A DNA stretch of 64,000 bases from Prauserella halophila (GCF_024171895.1 NZ_JAMTCQ010000008.1:1116001-1180000), one strand, 5' to 3'; shown: positions 32,559 through 42,066, counted from the stretch's first letter. A program made the numbers and translations. Notes: generated by a model not told the origin, from the letters alone.

Positions 32559-34790
32559 ATGGACCACGATCCTTCGACGCGGTCACCCGCGGCACCCGGC
32601 CACGGGCACCACGACGAGCCCGGACAGCACGCCCACCACCAGGACCACAGCGACGCGCCGGGCGACCACGATCACGGCACCGGCACCGGCACCGGCACCG
32701 GCACCGGCACCGGCCACGACGCCAGCAGCCACGGCAGCCACGGGGATCACAGCGACCACGGTGGTCACGGCAGCCATGGCGGTCACTCCGGTCATGGCGA
32801 CCACGGCGACCACGTGAGCCAGTTCCGGCAGCTGTTCTGGATCATGCTCGTGCTGGCCGTACCCGTGGTCGGGTTCAACGACATGTTCGCCGACCTCATC
32901 GGCTACCGGCTGCCCGACTCCGCGTGGGTCTGGTGGGTCTCGCCCGTACTGGGCACCGTCGTCTACGTCTGGGGCGGACGACCCTTCCTCACGGGCGGCC
33001 TGAGTGAGATCCGCACCCGCACTCCCGGAATGATGCTGCTCATCGCCCTGGCGATCACGGTGGCCTTCATCGCGTCCTGGGGCGCCAGCCTGCGGATCCT
33101 CGACCACGAGCTGAACTTCTGGTGGGAGCTCGCGCTCCTGGTGGTCATCATGCTGCTGGGGCACTGGCTGGAGATGCGCTCGCTGGCCCGGACGACGTCG
33201 GCACTCGATTCCCTGGCCACGCTGCTGCCCGACGAGGCCGGAAAGGTCGACGGCGACCGGGTGGTGACGGTCGCTCCCACCGAGCTGACCGTCGGCGACG
33301 TCGTCGTCGTTCGCCCGGGCTCGTCGGTACCGGCGGACGGGACGATCGTCGACGGTTCGGCCTCGATGGACGAGTCGATGGTGACCGGCGAGTCGAAGCC
33401 CGTGCGGCGCGGAAACGGCGAGCAGGTCGTCGCCGGCACCGTCGCCACCGATTCCGGGCTGCGCGTCGAGATCACGGCGACCGGCGACGACACGGCCCTG
33501 GCCGGCATCCGCAAGCTCGTCGCCGACGCACAGGCCTCCTCGTCCCGCGCGCAGCGCGTCGCCGACACCGCCGCGGCCTGGCTGTTCTGGTTCGCCCTCG
33601 GCTCGGCGGTGCTCACCGCGATCGTCTGGTCGCTGACCGGGCTGCCCGACGACGCCGTGGTCCGCACGATCACCGTGCTGGTCATCGCCTGCCCTCACGC
33701 GCTGGGGCTGGCGATCCCGCTGGTCGTCTCCATCGCGACCGAACGCGCCGCCCGCGGCGGAGTGCTGATCAAGGACCGGCTGGCACTCGAATCGATGCGC
33801 ACGGTAGACGCGGTGCTGTTCGACAAGACCGGAACCCTGACCAAGGGCGAGCCCGCCGTCACCGCGGTCGAACCGGCGGGTGACCGTGCCGACGGCGACG
33901 TGCTGGCCCCGGCCGCCGCTGCCGAGGCCGACAGCGAACACCCGCTGGCCCGGGCCGTGGTGGGCGCCGCGCGTGCCCGGGAGCTGAGCGTTCCCACCGC
34001 GTCGGACTTCTCCTCGTCACCCGCGGTCGGGGTGCGGGCGACCGTGGACGGTGCGGTGATCGAGGTCGGCGGTCCGTACCTGCTCGAACAGCGCGGGGCC
34101 GGAGAACTGGCGATCGCCGACCGGTGGCGCGGTGAAGGGGCGATCATCCTCCACGTTCTCGCCGACGGCGAGGTCATCGGTGCGCTGCGCCTCGCCGACG
34201 AGATCAGGCCCGAATCGCGCGAGGCTGTCGACGCCCTGCACGCCGCGGGCACCGAGGCCGTGATGATCACCGGCGATGCACGGGCCGTGGCCGACACGGT
34301 CGCGGCCGAACTCGGCATCGACCGGGTGTTCGCCGGCGTCCGGCCGGAGGACAAAGCCGCCAAGGTCGCGCAGCTCCAGGACGAGAACTACCGGGTCGCC
34401 ATGGTCGGCGACGGGGTCAACGACGCCCCTGCACTCGCCCAGGCCGACGTGGGCATCGCCATCGGCGCGGGCACCGATGTGGCGATCGGCTCGGCGGGCG
34501 TGATCCTCGCGAGTTCCGATCCGCGTTCGGTGCTGTCGGTGATCGAACTGTCCCGGGCGACCTTCCGAAAGATGAAACAGAACCTGTGGTGGGCGGCCGG
34601 CTACAACCTGGTCTCGGTGCCGCTGGCCGCGGGCGTTCTCGCGCCCGTCGGGTTCGTGCTGCCGATGAGCGTCGGTGCGATCCTCATGTCCGTCTCCACG
34701 GTCGTCGTCGCTCTCAACGCCCAGCTGCTGCGCCGGCTCGAACTCGCCCCGGAGGCGAGCGCCACGAGGGTCCTCGACCGTTCGACGTGA
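32559..34790 (+). CDS. copB: CopB-type copper-translocating P-type ATPase
   Basis: A 743-residue P1B-type ATPase. Residues 1-87 are a His-rich cytoplasmic tail (many HxH, HGGHG and GHGDHGDH motifs) containing a GT dipeptide run. Eight or so membrane helices follow. The transmembrane metal motif is CPHALG near residue 377, typical of the P1B-3 (CopB) group and not the CPC of CopA. Other motifs: TGES actuator loop, DKTGTLT phosphorylation Asp near 421, SEHPLA nucleotide-binding His, and GDGVNDAPAL near 617. It exports copper, with cueP divergent and a CsoR-like site upstream. Start has AGGGGACG seven bases before ATG. Confidence 0.93.
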   Translation: MDHDPSTRSPAAPGHGHHDEPGQHAHHQDHSDAPGDHDHGTGTGTGTGTGTGHDASSHGSHGDHSDHGGHGSHGGHSGHGDHGDHVSQFRQLFWIMLVLAVPVVGFNDMFADLIGYRLPDSAWVWWVSPVLGTVVYVWGGRPFLTGGLSEIRTRTPGMMLLIALAITVAFIASWGASLRILDHELNFWWELALLVVIMLLGHWLEMRSLARTTSALDSLATLLPDEAGKVDGDRVVTVAPTELTVGDVVVVRPGSSVPADGTIVDGSASMDESMVTGESKPVRRGNGEQVVAGTVATDSGLRVEITATGDDTALAGIRKLVADAQASSSRAQRVADTAAAWLFWFALGSAVLTAIVWSLTGLPDDAVVRTITVLVIACPHALGLAIPLVVSIATERAARGGVLIKDRLALESMRTVDAVLFDKTGTLTKGEPAVTAVEPAGDRADGDVLAPAAAAEADSEHPLARAVVGAARARELSVPTASDFSSSPAVGVRATVDGAVIEVGGPYLLEQRGAGELAIADRWRGEGAIILHVLADGEVIGALRLADEIRPESREAVDALHAAGTEAVMITGDARAVADTVAAELGIDRVFAGVRPEDKAAKVAQLQDENYRVAMVGDGVNDAPALAQADVGIAIGAGTDVAIGSAGVILASSDPRSVLSVIELSRATFRKMKQNLWWAAGYNLVSVPLAAGVLAPVGFVLPMSVGAILMSVSTVVVALNAQLLRRLELAPEASATRVLDRST
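32676..32711 (+). repeat. Six perfect copies of GGCACC inside copB
   Basis: A hexanucleotide microsatellite encoding six Gly-Thr pairs within the His-rich N-terminal tail. Slippage would stay in frame and only change the spacing between His clusters. Confidence 0.9.
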
Positions 34791-34843
34791 CCGACGGGCA
34801 TCAGCCGGCCGTCACCACCGCCGTCCCGGCCGCCGTCGCGCCG

Positions 34844-35155
34844 TCAGAAGTCGTGTGCGGCGTCGGCGGTGCCGGGGCGGTCCGGGTTGAACCGCTTCAG
34901 GTGCACCCGGCGTACGAAGCGGATGCTCGGGCGGATCAGCATCTCCACGCTTCCCGCGACGAACAGCCAGGTTCCGGCAAAAGTCAGCCCCGGATAGAAG
35001 AAAAAGACGCTGCCGATCAGGAACCACGTGCCGATCAGTAGATCGTTCACGATGCTGATGACCTCGTAGCGCTGCCGGATTACCAGCTCGTGATGTCCGA
35101 TGTGGATCACGTTGACCCCGGTCCCGCTGGTGTGGCCGGAGGACGAAGTGGACAT
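34844..35155 (-). CDS. YrhK-domain small membrane protein
   Basis: A 103-residue protein from the ATG at 35155 with GGGAG eight bases upstream. After a Ser/Gly/Thr/His-rich start it shows the YrhK domain: HHELVIRQRYEVISIVNDLLIGTWFLIGSVFFFYP, then a second hydrophobic helix LTFAGTWLFVAGSVEMLIRPSI and a basic tail. Two membrane helices are predicted. The family function is unknown. It lies 26 bases after the DUF389 gene and is probably co-transcribed with it; it converges with copB. Confidence 0.82.
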   Translation of the reverse strand: MSTSSSGHTSGTGVNVIHIGHHELVIRQRYEVISIVNDLLIGTWFLIGSVFFFYPGLTFAGTWLFVAGSVEMLIRPSIRFVRRVHLKRFNPDRPGTADAAHDF

Positions 35156-35180
35156 CGCGTGACTCCCTTCTGGTGATGTT

Positions 35181-36146
35181 CTACAGCGATCGCCGTGGCC
35201 GGGCACGCCGCAGCAGGCGGGTGGCCGGTGCGGTACCGGGGACGACGTGCCGGCGCCGCACCGCGAGCATGAGCGTGCCGGCGACGGTGAGCCCGGACAG
35301 GTTGATGCCCAGCTGGATGATCGCCTCACCGCACCGGGTCCAGTCACCCGCGACCGCCGCGAGCGCCGCGAACCCGGCTGCGGGAACCGTGGTCGCGGAG
35401 ATGAACACGCCGATCAGCGCACCCGACTTCTCCGAGGTGAGCGCGAGCATGCCCGCGGCGCCCGCGAGCAGCGCGACGATCACGGAGTAGGGACCGACCT
35501 GATAAATGAACGCCGCCTGCCGCAGGTCGGCGAGCCGGTCCGGATCGAACAGGCCGACGCTCCACGCCAGCAGTGCGAATCCGACGGTCACCGCGATGAC
35601 GAACGGGAAGCCGACACCGAGCGCGACGGCGGCACGTGCGGCGAGATCGCGCCGCCTGCCGACGGCGGCGACCGCGAGCGCGGCGACCGGTCCGAAGTCC
35701 GGGCTCACCACCATGGCGCCCACGATGGTGATCGGGGAATTGGTGAGCACGCCGACGGCCGCCAGTAGACAGGCGATGGTCAGGAACCCGAGGAACACGG
35801 GGTTGAGCTTGCTCTCCTCGCCCGTGGTCGTGACGAGTTCGTCCCAGATGACCGCATCCGCGTCATGGCCCGGCAAGGCACGTTCCGCGGCGTCCGCGGT
35901 CTCCGACAGCATGGTCTCGACCGAATGAAGACTGACCTCACCACGCCGGTCGATGCCGAGTTCCCGCAACCGGTGCAGGACTTCTTCCGCGACCTCGCGA
36001 GCCACGACCGCCTCGATCACATCGCCTGCCGGTTGCCTGCCTTCGCCCTCCGCGACCGCGAGGTGGACCACTCCCGGCTCGGTGCGCAGCAGGTCGATCA
36101 CCGCGGCGCTGTCGTGCGCTGCGCACAGCGCCCTGAGCCGCATCAT
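35181..36146 (-). CDS. DUF389-family membrane protein
   Basis: A 321-residue protein if started at 36146 (ATGATG); a start at 36194 is also open but has no ribosome site. The N-terminal 110 residues are soluble; then come about six membrane helices with the DUF389 signature NSPITIVGAMVVSPDFGPVAALA and SEKSGALIGVFISATTVPAAGFAALA. DUF389 proteins (YwbO/TIGR00341-like) have no proven function; a transport role is often proposed. It forms a unit with the YrhK gene downstream. The start codon overlaps the stop of a possible 26-codon leader frame that has a good ribosome site. Confidence 0.85.
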   Translation of the reverse strand: MMRLRALCAAHDSAAVIDLLRTEPGVVHLAVAEGEGRQPAGDVIEAVVAREVAEEVLHRLRELGIDRRGEVSLHSVETMLSETADAAERALPGHDADAVIWDELVTTTGEESKLNPVFLGFLTIACLLAAVGVLTNSPITIVGAMVVSPDFGPVAALAVAAVGRRRDLAARAAVALGVGFPFVIAVTVGFALLAWSVGLFDPDRLADLRQAAFIYQVGPYSVIVALLAGAAGMLALTSEKSGALIGVFISATTVPAAGFAALAAVAGDWTRCGEAIIQLGINLSGLTVAGTLMLAVRRRHVVPGTAPATRLLRRARPRRSL

Positions 36147-36223
36147 GAGCGCAGGCACCGGCGGCCGTGCCGTGGTTGCGGCAGGGGCACGCATCGGCCG
36201 GTACGCGGTTCCGCCACGAGCAT
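36143..36223 (-). other. Possible 26-codon leader reading frame before the DUF389 gene
   Basis: ATG at 36223 is preceded by GGAGGGAG seven bases upstream and runs 26 codons (MLVAEPRTGR...LRS) to a TGA that overlaps the ATGATG of DUF389. This is a translational-coupling arrangement. Alternatively the true DUF389 start is elsewhere or a frameshift joins the two. Low confidence. Confidence 0.3.
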
Positions 36224-36236
36224 GGCAGGCTCCCTC

Positions 36237-36349
36237 CTCGGTATCACTGCGAACTCGGCATCCCTGCGAAATCCCTGCGGCCTCGGCATCACTGCGGCCT
36301 CGGCATCACTGCGAACTCAGTATCCCGGCGGCCTCGGTATCCCTGCAGC
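36237..36349. repeat. 17-base tandem repeat array upstream of the DUF389 gene
   Basis: Six imperfect 17-base units of consensus CTCGGTATCACTGCGAA, plus one truncated 11-base unit (36271-36281). It ends six bases before the stop of the PucR gene, so it fills the promoter side of the DUF389 unit. No function is apparent; regulator binding or slippage-generated DNA are both possible. Confidence 0.85.
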
Positions 36350-36354
36350 GTCCG

Positions 36355-37566
36355 TCAGCGCCGGGGCTGCTCGTTACGGCCCGGGGTCGGGTCCTTGCCG
36401 AGTTCGAGGGCGCGCAGCGCGGTGACGAGCTCGGCGACATCGAACGGTTGGGCAGGCGACCGGCCCGTGAGCTCGGTGATGCGGCGCAACCGGTAGCGAA
36501 CGGTGTTCGGGTGGCAGTGGAGCTGCGTGGCGGCCTGCTCGGCCGAACCCGCGTGGTCGAACCAGGCATGCAGGGTGTCCAGCAGGCTGGTGCGGTCCTC
36601 GGCAGGGAGTTCGAGCACCGCACCCAGGACCTGGTGGGCGACGCGCTCGCTCTCGTCCGCCTCGCAGGCGACGAGCGCGGCGAGCGGGCTCGTGCCGAAC
36701 GCGCGGACCTCCGGGCGCCCCGCCGGGATCCCCGCGAGTGCAACCCCGGCGAGATGCAGCGCCCTCGGGGTGTCCCGGAGGGATTGGTACGGCGGGCTCA
36801 GACCCGTACGGGTGGTCACGACGTCGCGCAGGACGGTGAGCAACTCCTCGCGTTGACCGGAACGCAGCGACACGACGCCGGTGTGCAACGTGGGCGTGAG
36901 GCGCCACGCGGAGACGATGCCGCGCTCGGCGAGCCGTTGTTCGATGCGGGGAAGGCCAGCGTCGGCGAGCGCGCTGTTCTCGGCGGCGACCACGACCAGG
37001 TCCGCGTTCGGCTGCAGCTCGAGGAGCTTGGCGATCTCCCACGGGCTCGCGTCGGGGCCGGTCTGACCGGTGAACAACGCCTCCAGGAGGGCAGCGCGGC
37101 GCTGGTGTTGTTCGGCGAGCAGTTCCGCGGTGGCGGCCCGGTAGGCCTCGGTGAGCTCGAAGGCGTGTTCGTCCGCGAGCTGCCAGAGGAAGGTGGCCGC
37201 GCCGAGCAGCGTGCTGCGGGTGGGCCCGTGATCGTCGCGCGCGTGCCGGACGAGCACGTCCCACACGGCGGTGAACGTCAGCCGATAGGCGCGCAGCACC
37301 TCGGGCAGCGGCGCGCCCTGGTAGGCGCGGCGCCGTCCCGTCTCCCGGGGCGCACCGAGATCGCGCGCGTTGCCGGGTTCGCGGAGAGCGGCGACGATGT
37401 AGCGCAGGTTGTGCTCGATGGAACGGCGCAGGTCGTCGCGCGGCACGACCGTGCGGTACACGTCCATCCGGTCGACGCAGTCGGCGACGACGCCGTCGGC
37501 CAGCTCGGCCAACCGGGCGTTCGCCAGCTCGGCCGGCTCCGGGAAGGCGCCCTCACCGTGGTTCAT
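36355..37566 (-). CDS. PucR/CdaR-family transcriptional regulator
   Basis: A 403-residue protein. Residues about 1-160 are a RsbR/PucR-like helical N-terminal domain, the middle is the CdaR GGDEF-like domain, and residues about 335-395 form the PucR-type C-terminal helix-turn-helix ([24 protein letters not shown]). These regulators respond to small metabolites such as purine breakdown products. It is divergent from the YdeP-type oxidoreductase, its most likely target, sharing a 224-base spacer. Confidence 0.88.
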   Translation of the reverse strand: MNHGEGAFPEPAELANARLAELADGVVADCVDRMDVYRTVVPRDDLRRSIEHNLRYIVAALREPGNARDLGAPRETGRRRAYQGAPLPEVLRAYRLTFTAVWDVLVRHARDDHGPTRSTLLGAATFLWQLADEHAFELTEAYRAATAELLAEQHQRRAALLEALFTGQTGPDASPWEIAKLLELQPNADLVVVAAENSALADAGLPRIEQRLAERGIVSAWRLTPTLHTGVVSLRSGQREELLTVLRDVVTTRTGLSPPYQSLRDTPRALHLAGVALAGIPAGRPEVRAFGTSPLAALVACEADESERVAHQVLGAVLELPAEDRTSLLDTLHAWFDHAGSAEQAATQLHCHPNTVRYRLRRITELTGRSPAQPFDVAELVTALRALELGKDPTPGRNEQPRR

Positions 37567-37790
37567 CGATCATCGCTTCGCTTCCGGCCCGGCGTCGTCG
37601 CAGGAGGTCGTCGTAGGAGGTCGTCTGCAGGAGATTGTCACATCGGACGGCACCCGTACCGACGTCCTGCGCCACAACGAGCTTTGTCTGCGCCGACAAC
37701 CACGGCAACAGTACCGTCGGCCCCGCCGACCCTTCCGCGCGCTCACGACCACGGCACCACAGCGACGATCTCGACGAAACAGGAGCCGGA
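37567..37790. promoter_or_regulatory. Divergent promoter region pucR-like / ydeP-like
   Basis: The spacer between two start codons. At 37594-37633 it holds three direct copies of a 13-14 base unit (GTCGTCGCAGGAG and variants) that could be regulator sites. No clear -10/-35 pair was identified on either strand. Confidence 0.4.
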
Positions 37791-40232
37791 ATGGACAGCG
37801 ACGACACGGTGGAGAAGACCGGCCCGGTCCCCGAGCACGATCCGGCAGCCGGGCCGAGTCCGGAGGCCCCGGCCGCGCCGGGTGACCCGACGTCGGAGCG
37901 ATCGCCGGCCACGGGGCTGATGCCGGACACGCCGCGGCAGGGCGGAACGGGTCCGGCGACCGACGGCCGCTGGTCGCAACGGCCGTACCACCACCCCGCT
38001 GCCGGATGGGGCGCGGCGGCGTCGGTCATGCGGGTGCTGGCTCGCGAGCGTGCACCGGTGCAGGGAACCCGCGCGATGTTCGACATGAACCACGAGGGGC
38101 GGAGTTACGACTGCCCCGGATGTGCCTGGCCCGATGACGCCAAGGGCCTCAAACTCGACATCTGCGAGAACGGCATCAAGCACGTCACCTGGGAGATGAC
38201 CCGCAAGCGGGTCGATCGGGAGTTCTTCGCCGCACACTCGGTGTCCGAACTGGCCGAGTGGACCGATTTCGACCTCGAGAATCAGGGACGGCTCACCGAG
38301 CCGATGGTCTACGACGCCGCCACCGACCGCTACGTGCCGATCAGCTGGGAGGACGCGTTCGAGCTCGTCGGCGGGCAGCTGCGCGCACTGGAGACCCCCG
38401 ATCAGGCGGCGTTCTACACCTCGGGCAGGCTCGGCAACGAGGCGACGTTCCTCTACCAGCTGATGGTCCGCGAGTACGGCACGAACAACCTTCCGGACTG
38501 TTCCAACATGTGCCACGAGGCCTCCGGCCGGGCGCTGCGGGCCTCGCTGGGGACGGGCAAGGGCACCGTCGACCTGCACGACTGGGAGAAGTCCGACGCG
38601 TTGTTCGTGCTCGGGGTCAACGCCGCGTCGAACGCGCCGCGGATGCTGACGGCGCTGGCCGAGGCCTACGACCGCGGCGCCGAGGTCGTCCACGTCAACC
38701 CGCTCGTCGAGGCGGGCTCCACCCGCACGATCGTGCCGCACGAGTTCGCCGACATGGCGCGGTTCAAGTCGACCCCGACCAGCACGCTGAACCTGCAGGT
38801 CCGGCCCGGAGGCGACCTGGCCCTGATGCGCGGCATCGCCAAGGTGGTGCTCGAGCGGGCACACGAGAACCCCGACGTCCTCGACCGCGATTTCCTCGAA
38901 TCGTCGACGTCCGGCTTCGAGGAGTACCGCGAGCTGGTCGAGGCCACGAGCTGGAACGAGCTGGCGGTCCAGTCCGGCCTCGGCGAGACCGACATCCGGC
39001 GCGCCGCCGATGTCTACCTGCGTTCCGAACGCGCACTGATCAGCTGGTGCCTCGGTGTCAGCCAGCACGAACACGGTGTGGACACCGTCCGGGAGATCGT
39101 GAACCTGCTGTTGCTGCGCGGGAACATCGGACGTGAGGGCACCGGCCCGTCACCGGTGCGCGGGCACAGCAACGTGCAGGGCAACCGCACCTGCGGCATC
39201 GACCACCGGCCGGGCGCCGAGTTCCTGGACCGGCTGGCCGAGGTGTGCCGGATCGATCCGCCCCGCGCGCACGGCCTCGACACCGTCCGTTCGATCGACG
39301 CGATGCATACCGGCGAGCTCAAGGTGTTCGTCGGCATGGGCGGCAACTTCGTGCGCGCCGCCCCGGACACTGCCTACACCGCCGAGGGCCTGCGACGGTG
39401 CGAGCTGACCGTGCAGGTCAGCACCAAACTGAACCGCAGTCACCTGGTCCACGGCAAGAAGGCGTTGATCCTGCCGTGCCTGGGCCGTACCGAGCTGGAC
39501 GAACAACGCGGCGGCAGCCAGAGCACGAGCGTCGAGGACGCGATGAGCATGGTCCACCTCTCGACCGGTACGAAGCGGCCTGCCTCGCCGCACCTGCTGT
39601 CCGAACCGGCGATCATCGCCGGCATGGCACGGGCGACGCTGCCCGCCAGTGCGACACCGTGGGAGTGGTACGTCGAGGACTACGACCGCATCCGCGACGT
39701 CATGGCACGCGTACTGCCCGGCTTCGAGGACTTCAACACGCGCGTGCGCCGGCCCTCGGGATTCCGGATCCCGCAGCCGGCCCGCGAGCGCACCTTCCAC
39801 ACCCGCTCCGGCGCGGCCGAGTTCTGTCACGCGCAGCTGCCGGACGTCATCCCGGAATCGGCCGACGTGCTCGTGCTGCAGACGATGCGCTCGCACGATC
39901 AGTGGAACACCACGATCTACTCGAACAACGACCGATACCGCGGGGTGCGCAACCTGCGCGAGCTGATCTTCATGAACGCCGACGACATGCATGCGCGCGG
40001 CATCGACGAGGGGTCCCCGGTCGACATCACCGCCACCTCCAAGGACGGATCGCAGCGCTCGCTGCACGAATACCGCGCCATCGCCTACGACCTGCCGCGC
40101 GGCAGCGCCGCGGGGTACATGCCCGAGATGAACGGGCTCATCGGCGCCGCCGACTACAGCACCCAAAGTGATCAGCCGCTGATGAAGAACGTCCGCGTCC
40201 GCGTCACCCCGTCCACTCCGGCAACCTCGTAG
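37791..40232 (+). CDS. FdhF/YdeP-type molybdopterin oxidoreductase
   Basis: An 813-residue protein from the ATG at 37791 (AGGAG six bases upstream); the open frame begins earlier but without a site. About 65 residues of disordered Pro/Ala/Gly-rich sequence precede the catalytic part. It has the TIGR01701/YdeP pattern: DCPGCAWPD, YTSGRLGNEATFLYQLMVREYGTNNLPDCSNMCHEASG, then VLGVNAASNAPRML and a C-terminal molydop-binding domain (SHDQWNTTIYSNNDRYRGV). It belongs to the bis-MGD formate dehydrogenase-like family, but the true substrate is unknown; E. coli YdeP is linked to acid resistance. No Tat signal is seen, so it is cytoplasmic. Control by the divergent PucR regulator is likely. Confidence 0.88.
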   Translation: MDSDDTVEKTGPVPEHDPAAGPSPEAPAAPGDPTSERSPATGLMPDTPRQGGTGPATDGRWSQRPYHHPAAGWGAAASVMRVLARERAPVQGTRAMFDMNHEGRSYDCPGCAWPDDAKGLKLDICENGIKHVTWEMTRKRVDREFFAAHSVSELAEWTDFDLENQGRLTEPMVYDAATDRYVPISWEDAFELVGGQLRALETPDQAAFYTSGRLGNEATFLYQLMVREYGTNNLPDCSNMCHEASGRALRASLGTGKGTVDLHDWEKSDALFVLGVNAASNAPRMLTALAEAYDRGAEVVHVNPLVEAGSTRTIVPHEFADMARFKSTPTSTLNLQVRPGGDLALMRGIAKVVLERAHENPDVLDRDFLESSTSGFEEYRELVEATSWNELAVQSGLGETDIRRAADVYLRSERALISWCLGVSQHEHGVDTVREIVNLLLLRGNIGREGTGPSPVRGHSNVQGNRTCGIDHRPGAEFLDRLAEVCRIDPPRAHGLDTVRSIDAMHTGELKVFVGMGGNFVRAAPDTAYTAEGLRRCELTVQVSTKLNRSHLVHGKKALILPCLGRTELDEQRGGSQSTSVEDAMSMVHLSTGTKRPASPHLLSEPAIIAGMARATLPASATPWEWYVEDYDRIRDVMARVLPGFEDFNTRVRRPSGFRIPQPARERTFHTRSGAAEFCHAQLPDVIPESADVLVLQTMRSHDQWNTTIYSNNDRYRGVRNLRELIFMNADDMHARGIDEGSPVDITATSKDGSQRSLHEYRAIAYDLPRGSAAGYMPEMNGLIGAADYSTQSDQPLMKNVRVRVTPSTPATS

Positions 40233-40243
40233 CTCGCCGAACA

Positions 40244-40272
40244 GGGCGGCGCGGCACCGGGCCGCGCCGCCC
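40244..40272. terminator. Bidirectional hairpin terminator between ydeP-like and symporter genes
   Basis: GGGCGGCGCGGC pairs perfectly with GCCGCGCCGCCC around a five-base loop. It lies between two convergent genes, 12 bases after one stop and 17 before the other, so it can serve both. Confidence 0.85.
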
Positions 40273-40288
40273 TCGTCGACCGGGTCGC

Positions 40289-41788
40289 CTACACCATTTC
40301 GGTCACGGACTCGCCCGCCTTCGCCTCGGCGGGAGACTGCCGGACGAGCAGGCTGCCGACCACGCAGATCACCAGGTTCAGCCCGAGCCCGATGAGCCCG
40401 CCGTGCACGCCGTACACCGTGGACATCCCGGTGAGCGTCATCGTGCTCGAGAGGACGGCTCCGGCGGCCATCCCCCAGAACACCGGACCGGAGGCGAGCC
40501 GCTGCCAGTACAGGCCCAGGATGAACGCGGGAGCCAGCTGGACAAGCAGCTCGATCTTGAGCACGAAGATCTCCACGAGTGTGGCGGGCGGGTTCCATGC
40601 CAACAGGAGGAGAGCGAACACCACCACGACCCCGATGCCCTTGCCGATCATCACCTGCCGGTGCTCGCCGATCTCCCGTCGCGAATACCGGGCGTAGAGA
40701 TCCTTCGAAACGAGCGAGGAGAAGCTCAGCAACGCCGAGTCGGAGGTCGACACAATGGCCGCGACGATGCCGCCGACGAACACCAGCATCACGGCATAGA
40801 ACACGGGGTTGATGCCCGCCACCGCGTTGGCCAGCATGCCGACCAGTTGTTCCGAATCACCCTCGGACAGCCCGGGGAAGATCTGTTTGGACACCATTCC
40901 GACGCAGAAGACCGCACCCGCGGTGATCAGCGGCATCCACACCATTCGTTTCAGCGAGCGTTTGAGGGTCCGCTCGCTGCGCGCCGAGTAGATCCGCTGA
41001 ATCGCGTGCGGATACATCGCGATCCCGATCGCCACCAGCAGAATCATCGAGAACCAGTTCACCGATTCTTCCAGCGGTGGCACGGCGACCGACTCCGGAT
41101 CCTGCTCCACCAAATACTGCGTGGTCTCGGACCAGGATCCGCCCGCGAGCATGAATCCGCCGATCAGCAGCGCGACGATACCGACCAGCAGCGCGATGCC
41201 CTGCATCACGTCGGTCAGTGCCACCGCTCGCATCCCGCCCATCCACGAGTAGATCAGCATCACGAAGACGAACACCAGGACGCCGACCTGGTACGGTACG
41301 GTCTCACCGGTCAGTCCGGAGATCGCCTGTCCCATGGCGATGAGCTGTTCGAGCAAGTAGCTGGCCAGCCCCCACAGCATGAGAACGGTGGCGAGCAGCG
41401 AGACCGCAGGCGACGTGAACCGGTGGCGCACCCAGTCGGTCGGCGTGATGAAGGAATGCTTTTTCGCCACCGCGTACAAGCGCGGCGCGAACAGCATGTA
41501 CCCGGCCATCACGACGGTGAAGAAGGTGACCGACTGCCACCACGGGAATCCTTCCCGATAGGCCTGAGGGGCGTAACCGATGACGGTGTTTCCGCTGTAC
41601 TGCGTGGCGTAGAGGGTGAAGAACAACACCACGACGCCGAGATTTCCGCCGGCGAGGTAATAGCTCTTCATGCTGTGGCGCATGTTCGGCTGGCCCCGGC
41701 CGGAGAAATAGCCGATGAGCAGCATCAGCACGGCGAATCCCAGCAGGACACCGATTCCCGCCCAGCCGCCGAAAGTCAGGTTCTCCAC
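40289..41788 (-). CDS. Sodium:solute symporter (SSS family)
   Basis: A 499-residue protein from the GTG at 41788 (GGGAG six bases upstream); the longer frame is a shadow of the upstream gene. About 13 membrane helices and the SSS signature are visible: YYLAGGNLGVVVLFFTLYATQYSGNTVIGY near the start, SWMGGMRAVALTDVMQG, and GGIVAAIVSTSDSALLSFSSLVSKDLY, which includes the Na2-site serines. It couples sodium entry to uptake of an organic solute. It overlaps a small membrane protein gene upstream by 13 bases, the usual partner arrangement. The nearby CoA-transferase and lyase genes suggest an organic acid substrate; this is inference. Confidence 0.9.
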   Translation of the reverse strand: MENLTFGGWAGIGVLLGFAVLMLLIGYFSGRGQPNMRHSMKSYYLAGGNLGVVVLFFTLYATQYSGNTVIGYAPQAYREGFPWWQSVTFFTVVMAGYMLFAPRLYAVAKKHSFITPTDWVRHRFTSPAVSLLATVLMLWGLASYLLEQLIAMGQAISGLTGETVPYQVGVLVFVFVMLIYSWMGGMRAVALTDVMQGIALLVGIVALLIGGFMLAGGSWSETTQYLVEQDPESVAVPPLEESVNWFSMILLVAIGIAMYPHAIQRIYSARSERTLKRSLKRMVWMPLITAGAVFCVGMVSKQIFPGLSEGDSEQLVGMLANAVAGINPVFYAVMLVFVGGIVAAIVSTSDSALLSFSSLVSKDLYARYSRREIGEHRQVMIGKGIGVVVVFALLLLAWNPPATLVEIFVLKIELLVQLAPAFILGLYWQRLASGPVFWGMAAGAVLSSTMTLTGMSTVYGVHGGLIGLGLNLVICVVGSLLVRQSPAEAKAGESVTEMV

Positions 41789-42066
41789 GAGTCGCTCCCG
41801 CCTGTCGGTGCTGCCGGGTCCTGGGCCTCCTCGAGGTCCTCGACCAGGTTCCAGTGCCGGGACAGGGCCCAATGCAAGAAGCCGCACACCCCGATCGACG
41901 ACGCCACTGCCACCAGCGTCCACGCGGGCAGTCCGAACACGAGCGGATGCAGCGTCCCCGGCGGCAGGTACCACGGGATACCCACCAGGACGATCGCGAC
42001 GAGGCCGATCCAGATCCATGGATTGCGGATCGGCTCCCGTCGGCGCGGTGGGGCCGATTCAGACAC
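41776..42066 (-). CDS. Small DUF3311-like membrane protein, symporter partner
   Basis: A 96-residue protein from the GTG at 42066, six bases after AGGAG. Two hydrophobic segments are clear (WIWIGLVAIVLVGIPWYLPPG and LPAWTLVAVASSIGVCGFLHWAL), followed by a soluble acidic tail. Small two-helix proteins of the DUF3311/DUF997 type are commonly encoded just before SSS symporters and are thought to assist them. Here the stop lies inside the symporter's start region, which fits coupled translation. Confidence 0.75.
   Translation of the reverse strand: MSESAPPRRREPIRNPWIWIGLVAIVLVGIPWYLPPGTLHPLVFGLPAWTLVAVASSIGVCGFLHWALSRHWNLVEDLEEAQDPAAPTGGSDSWRT

Noticed and set aside
36146-36194. DUF389 start at 36194
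   Set aside because: No ribosome site is visible and the extra residues are Ala/Thr/Pro-rich; kept as an alternative only.
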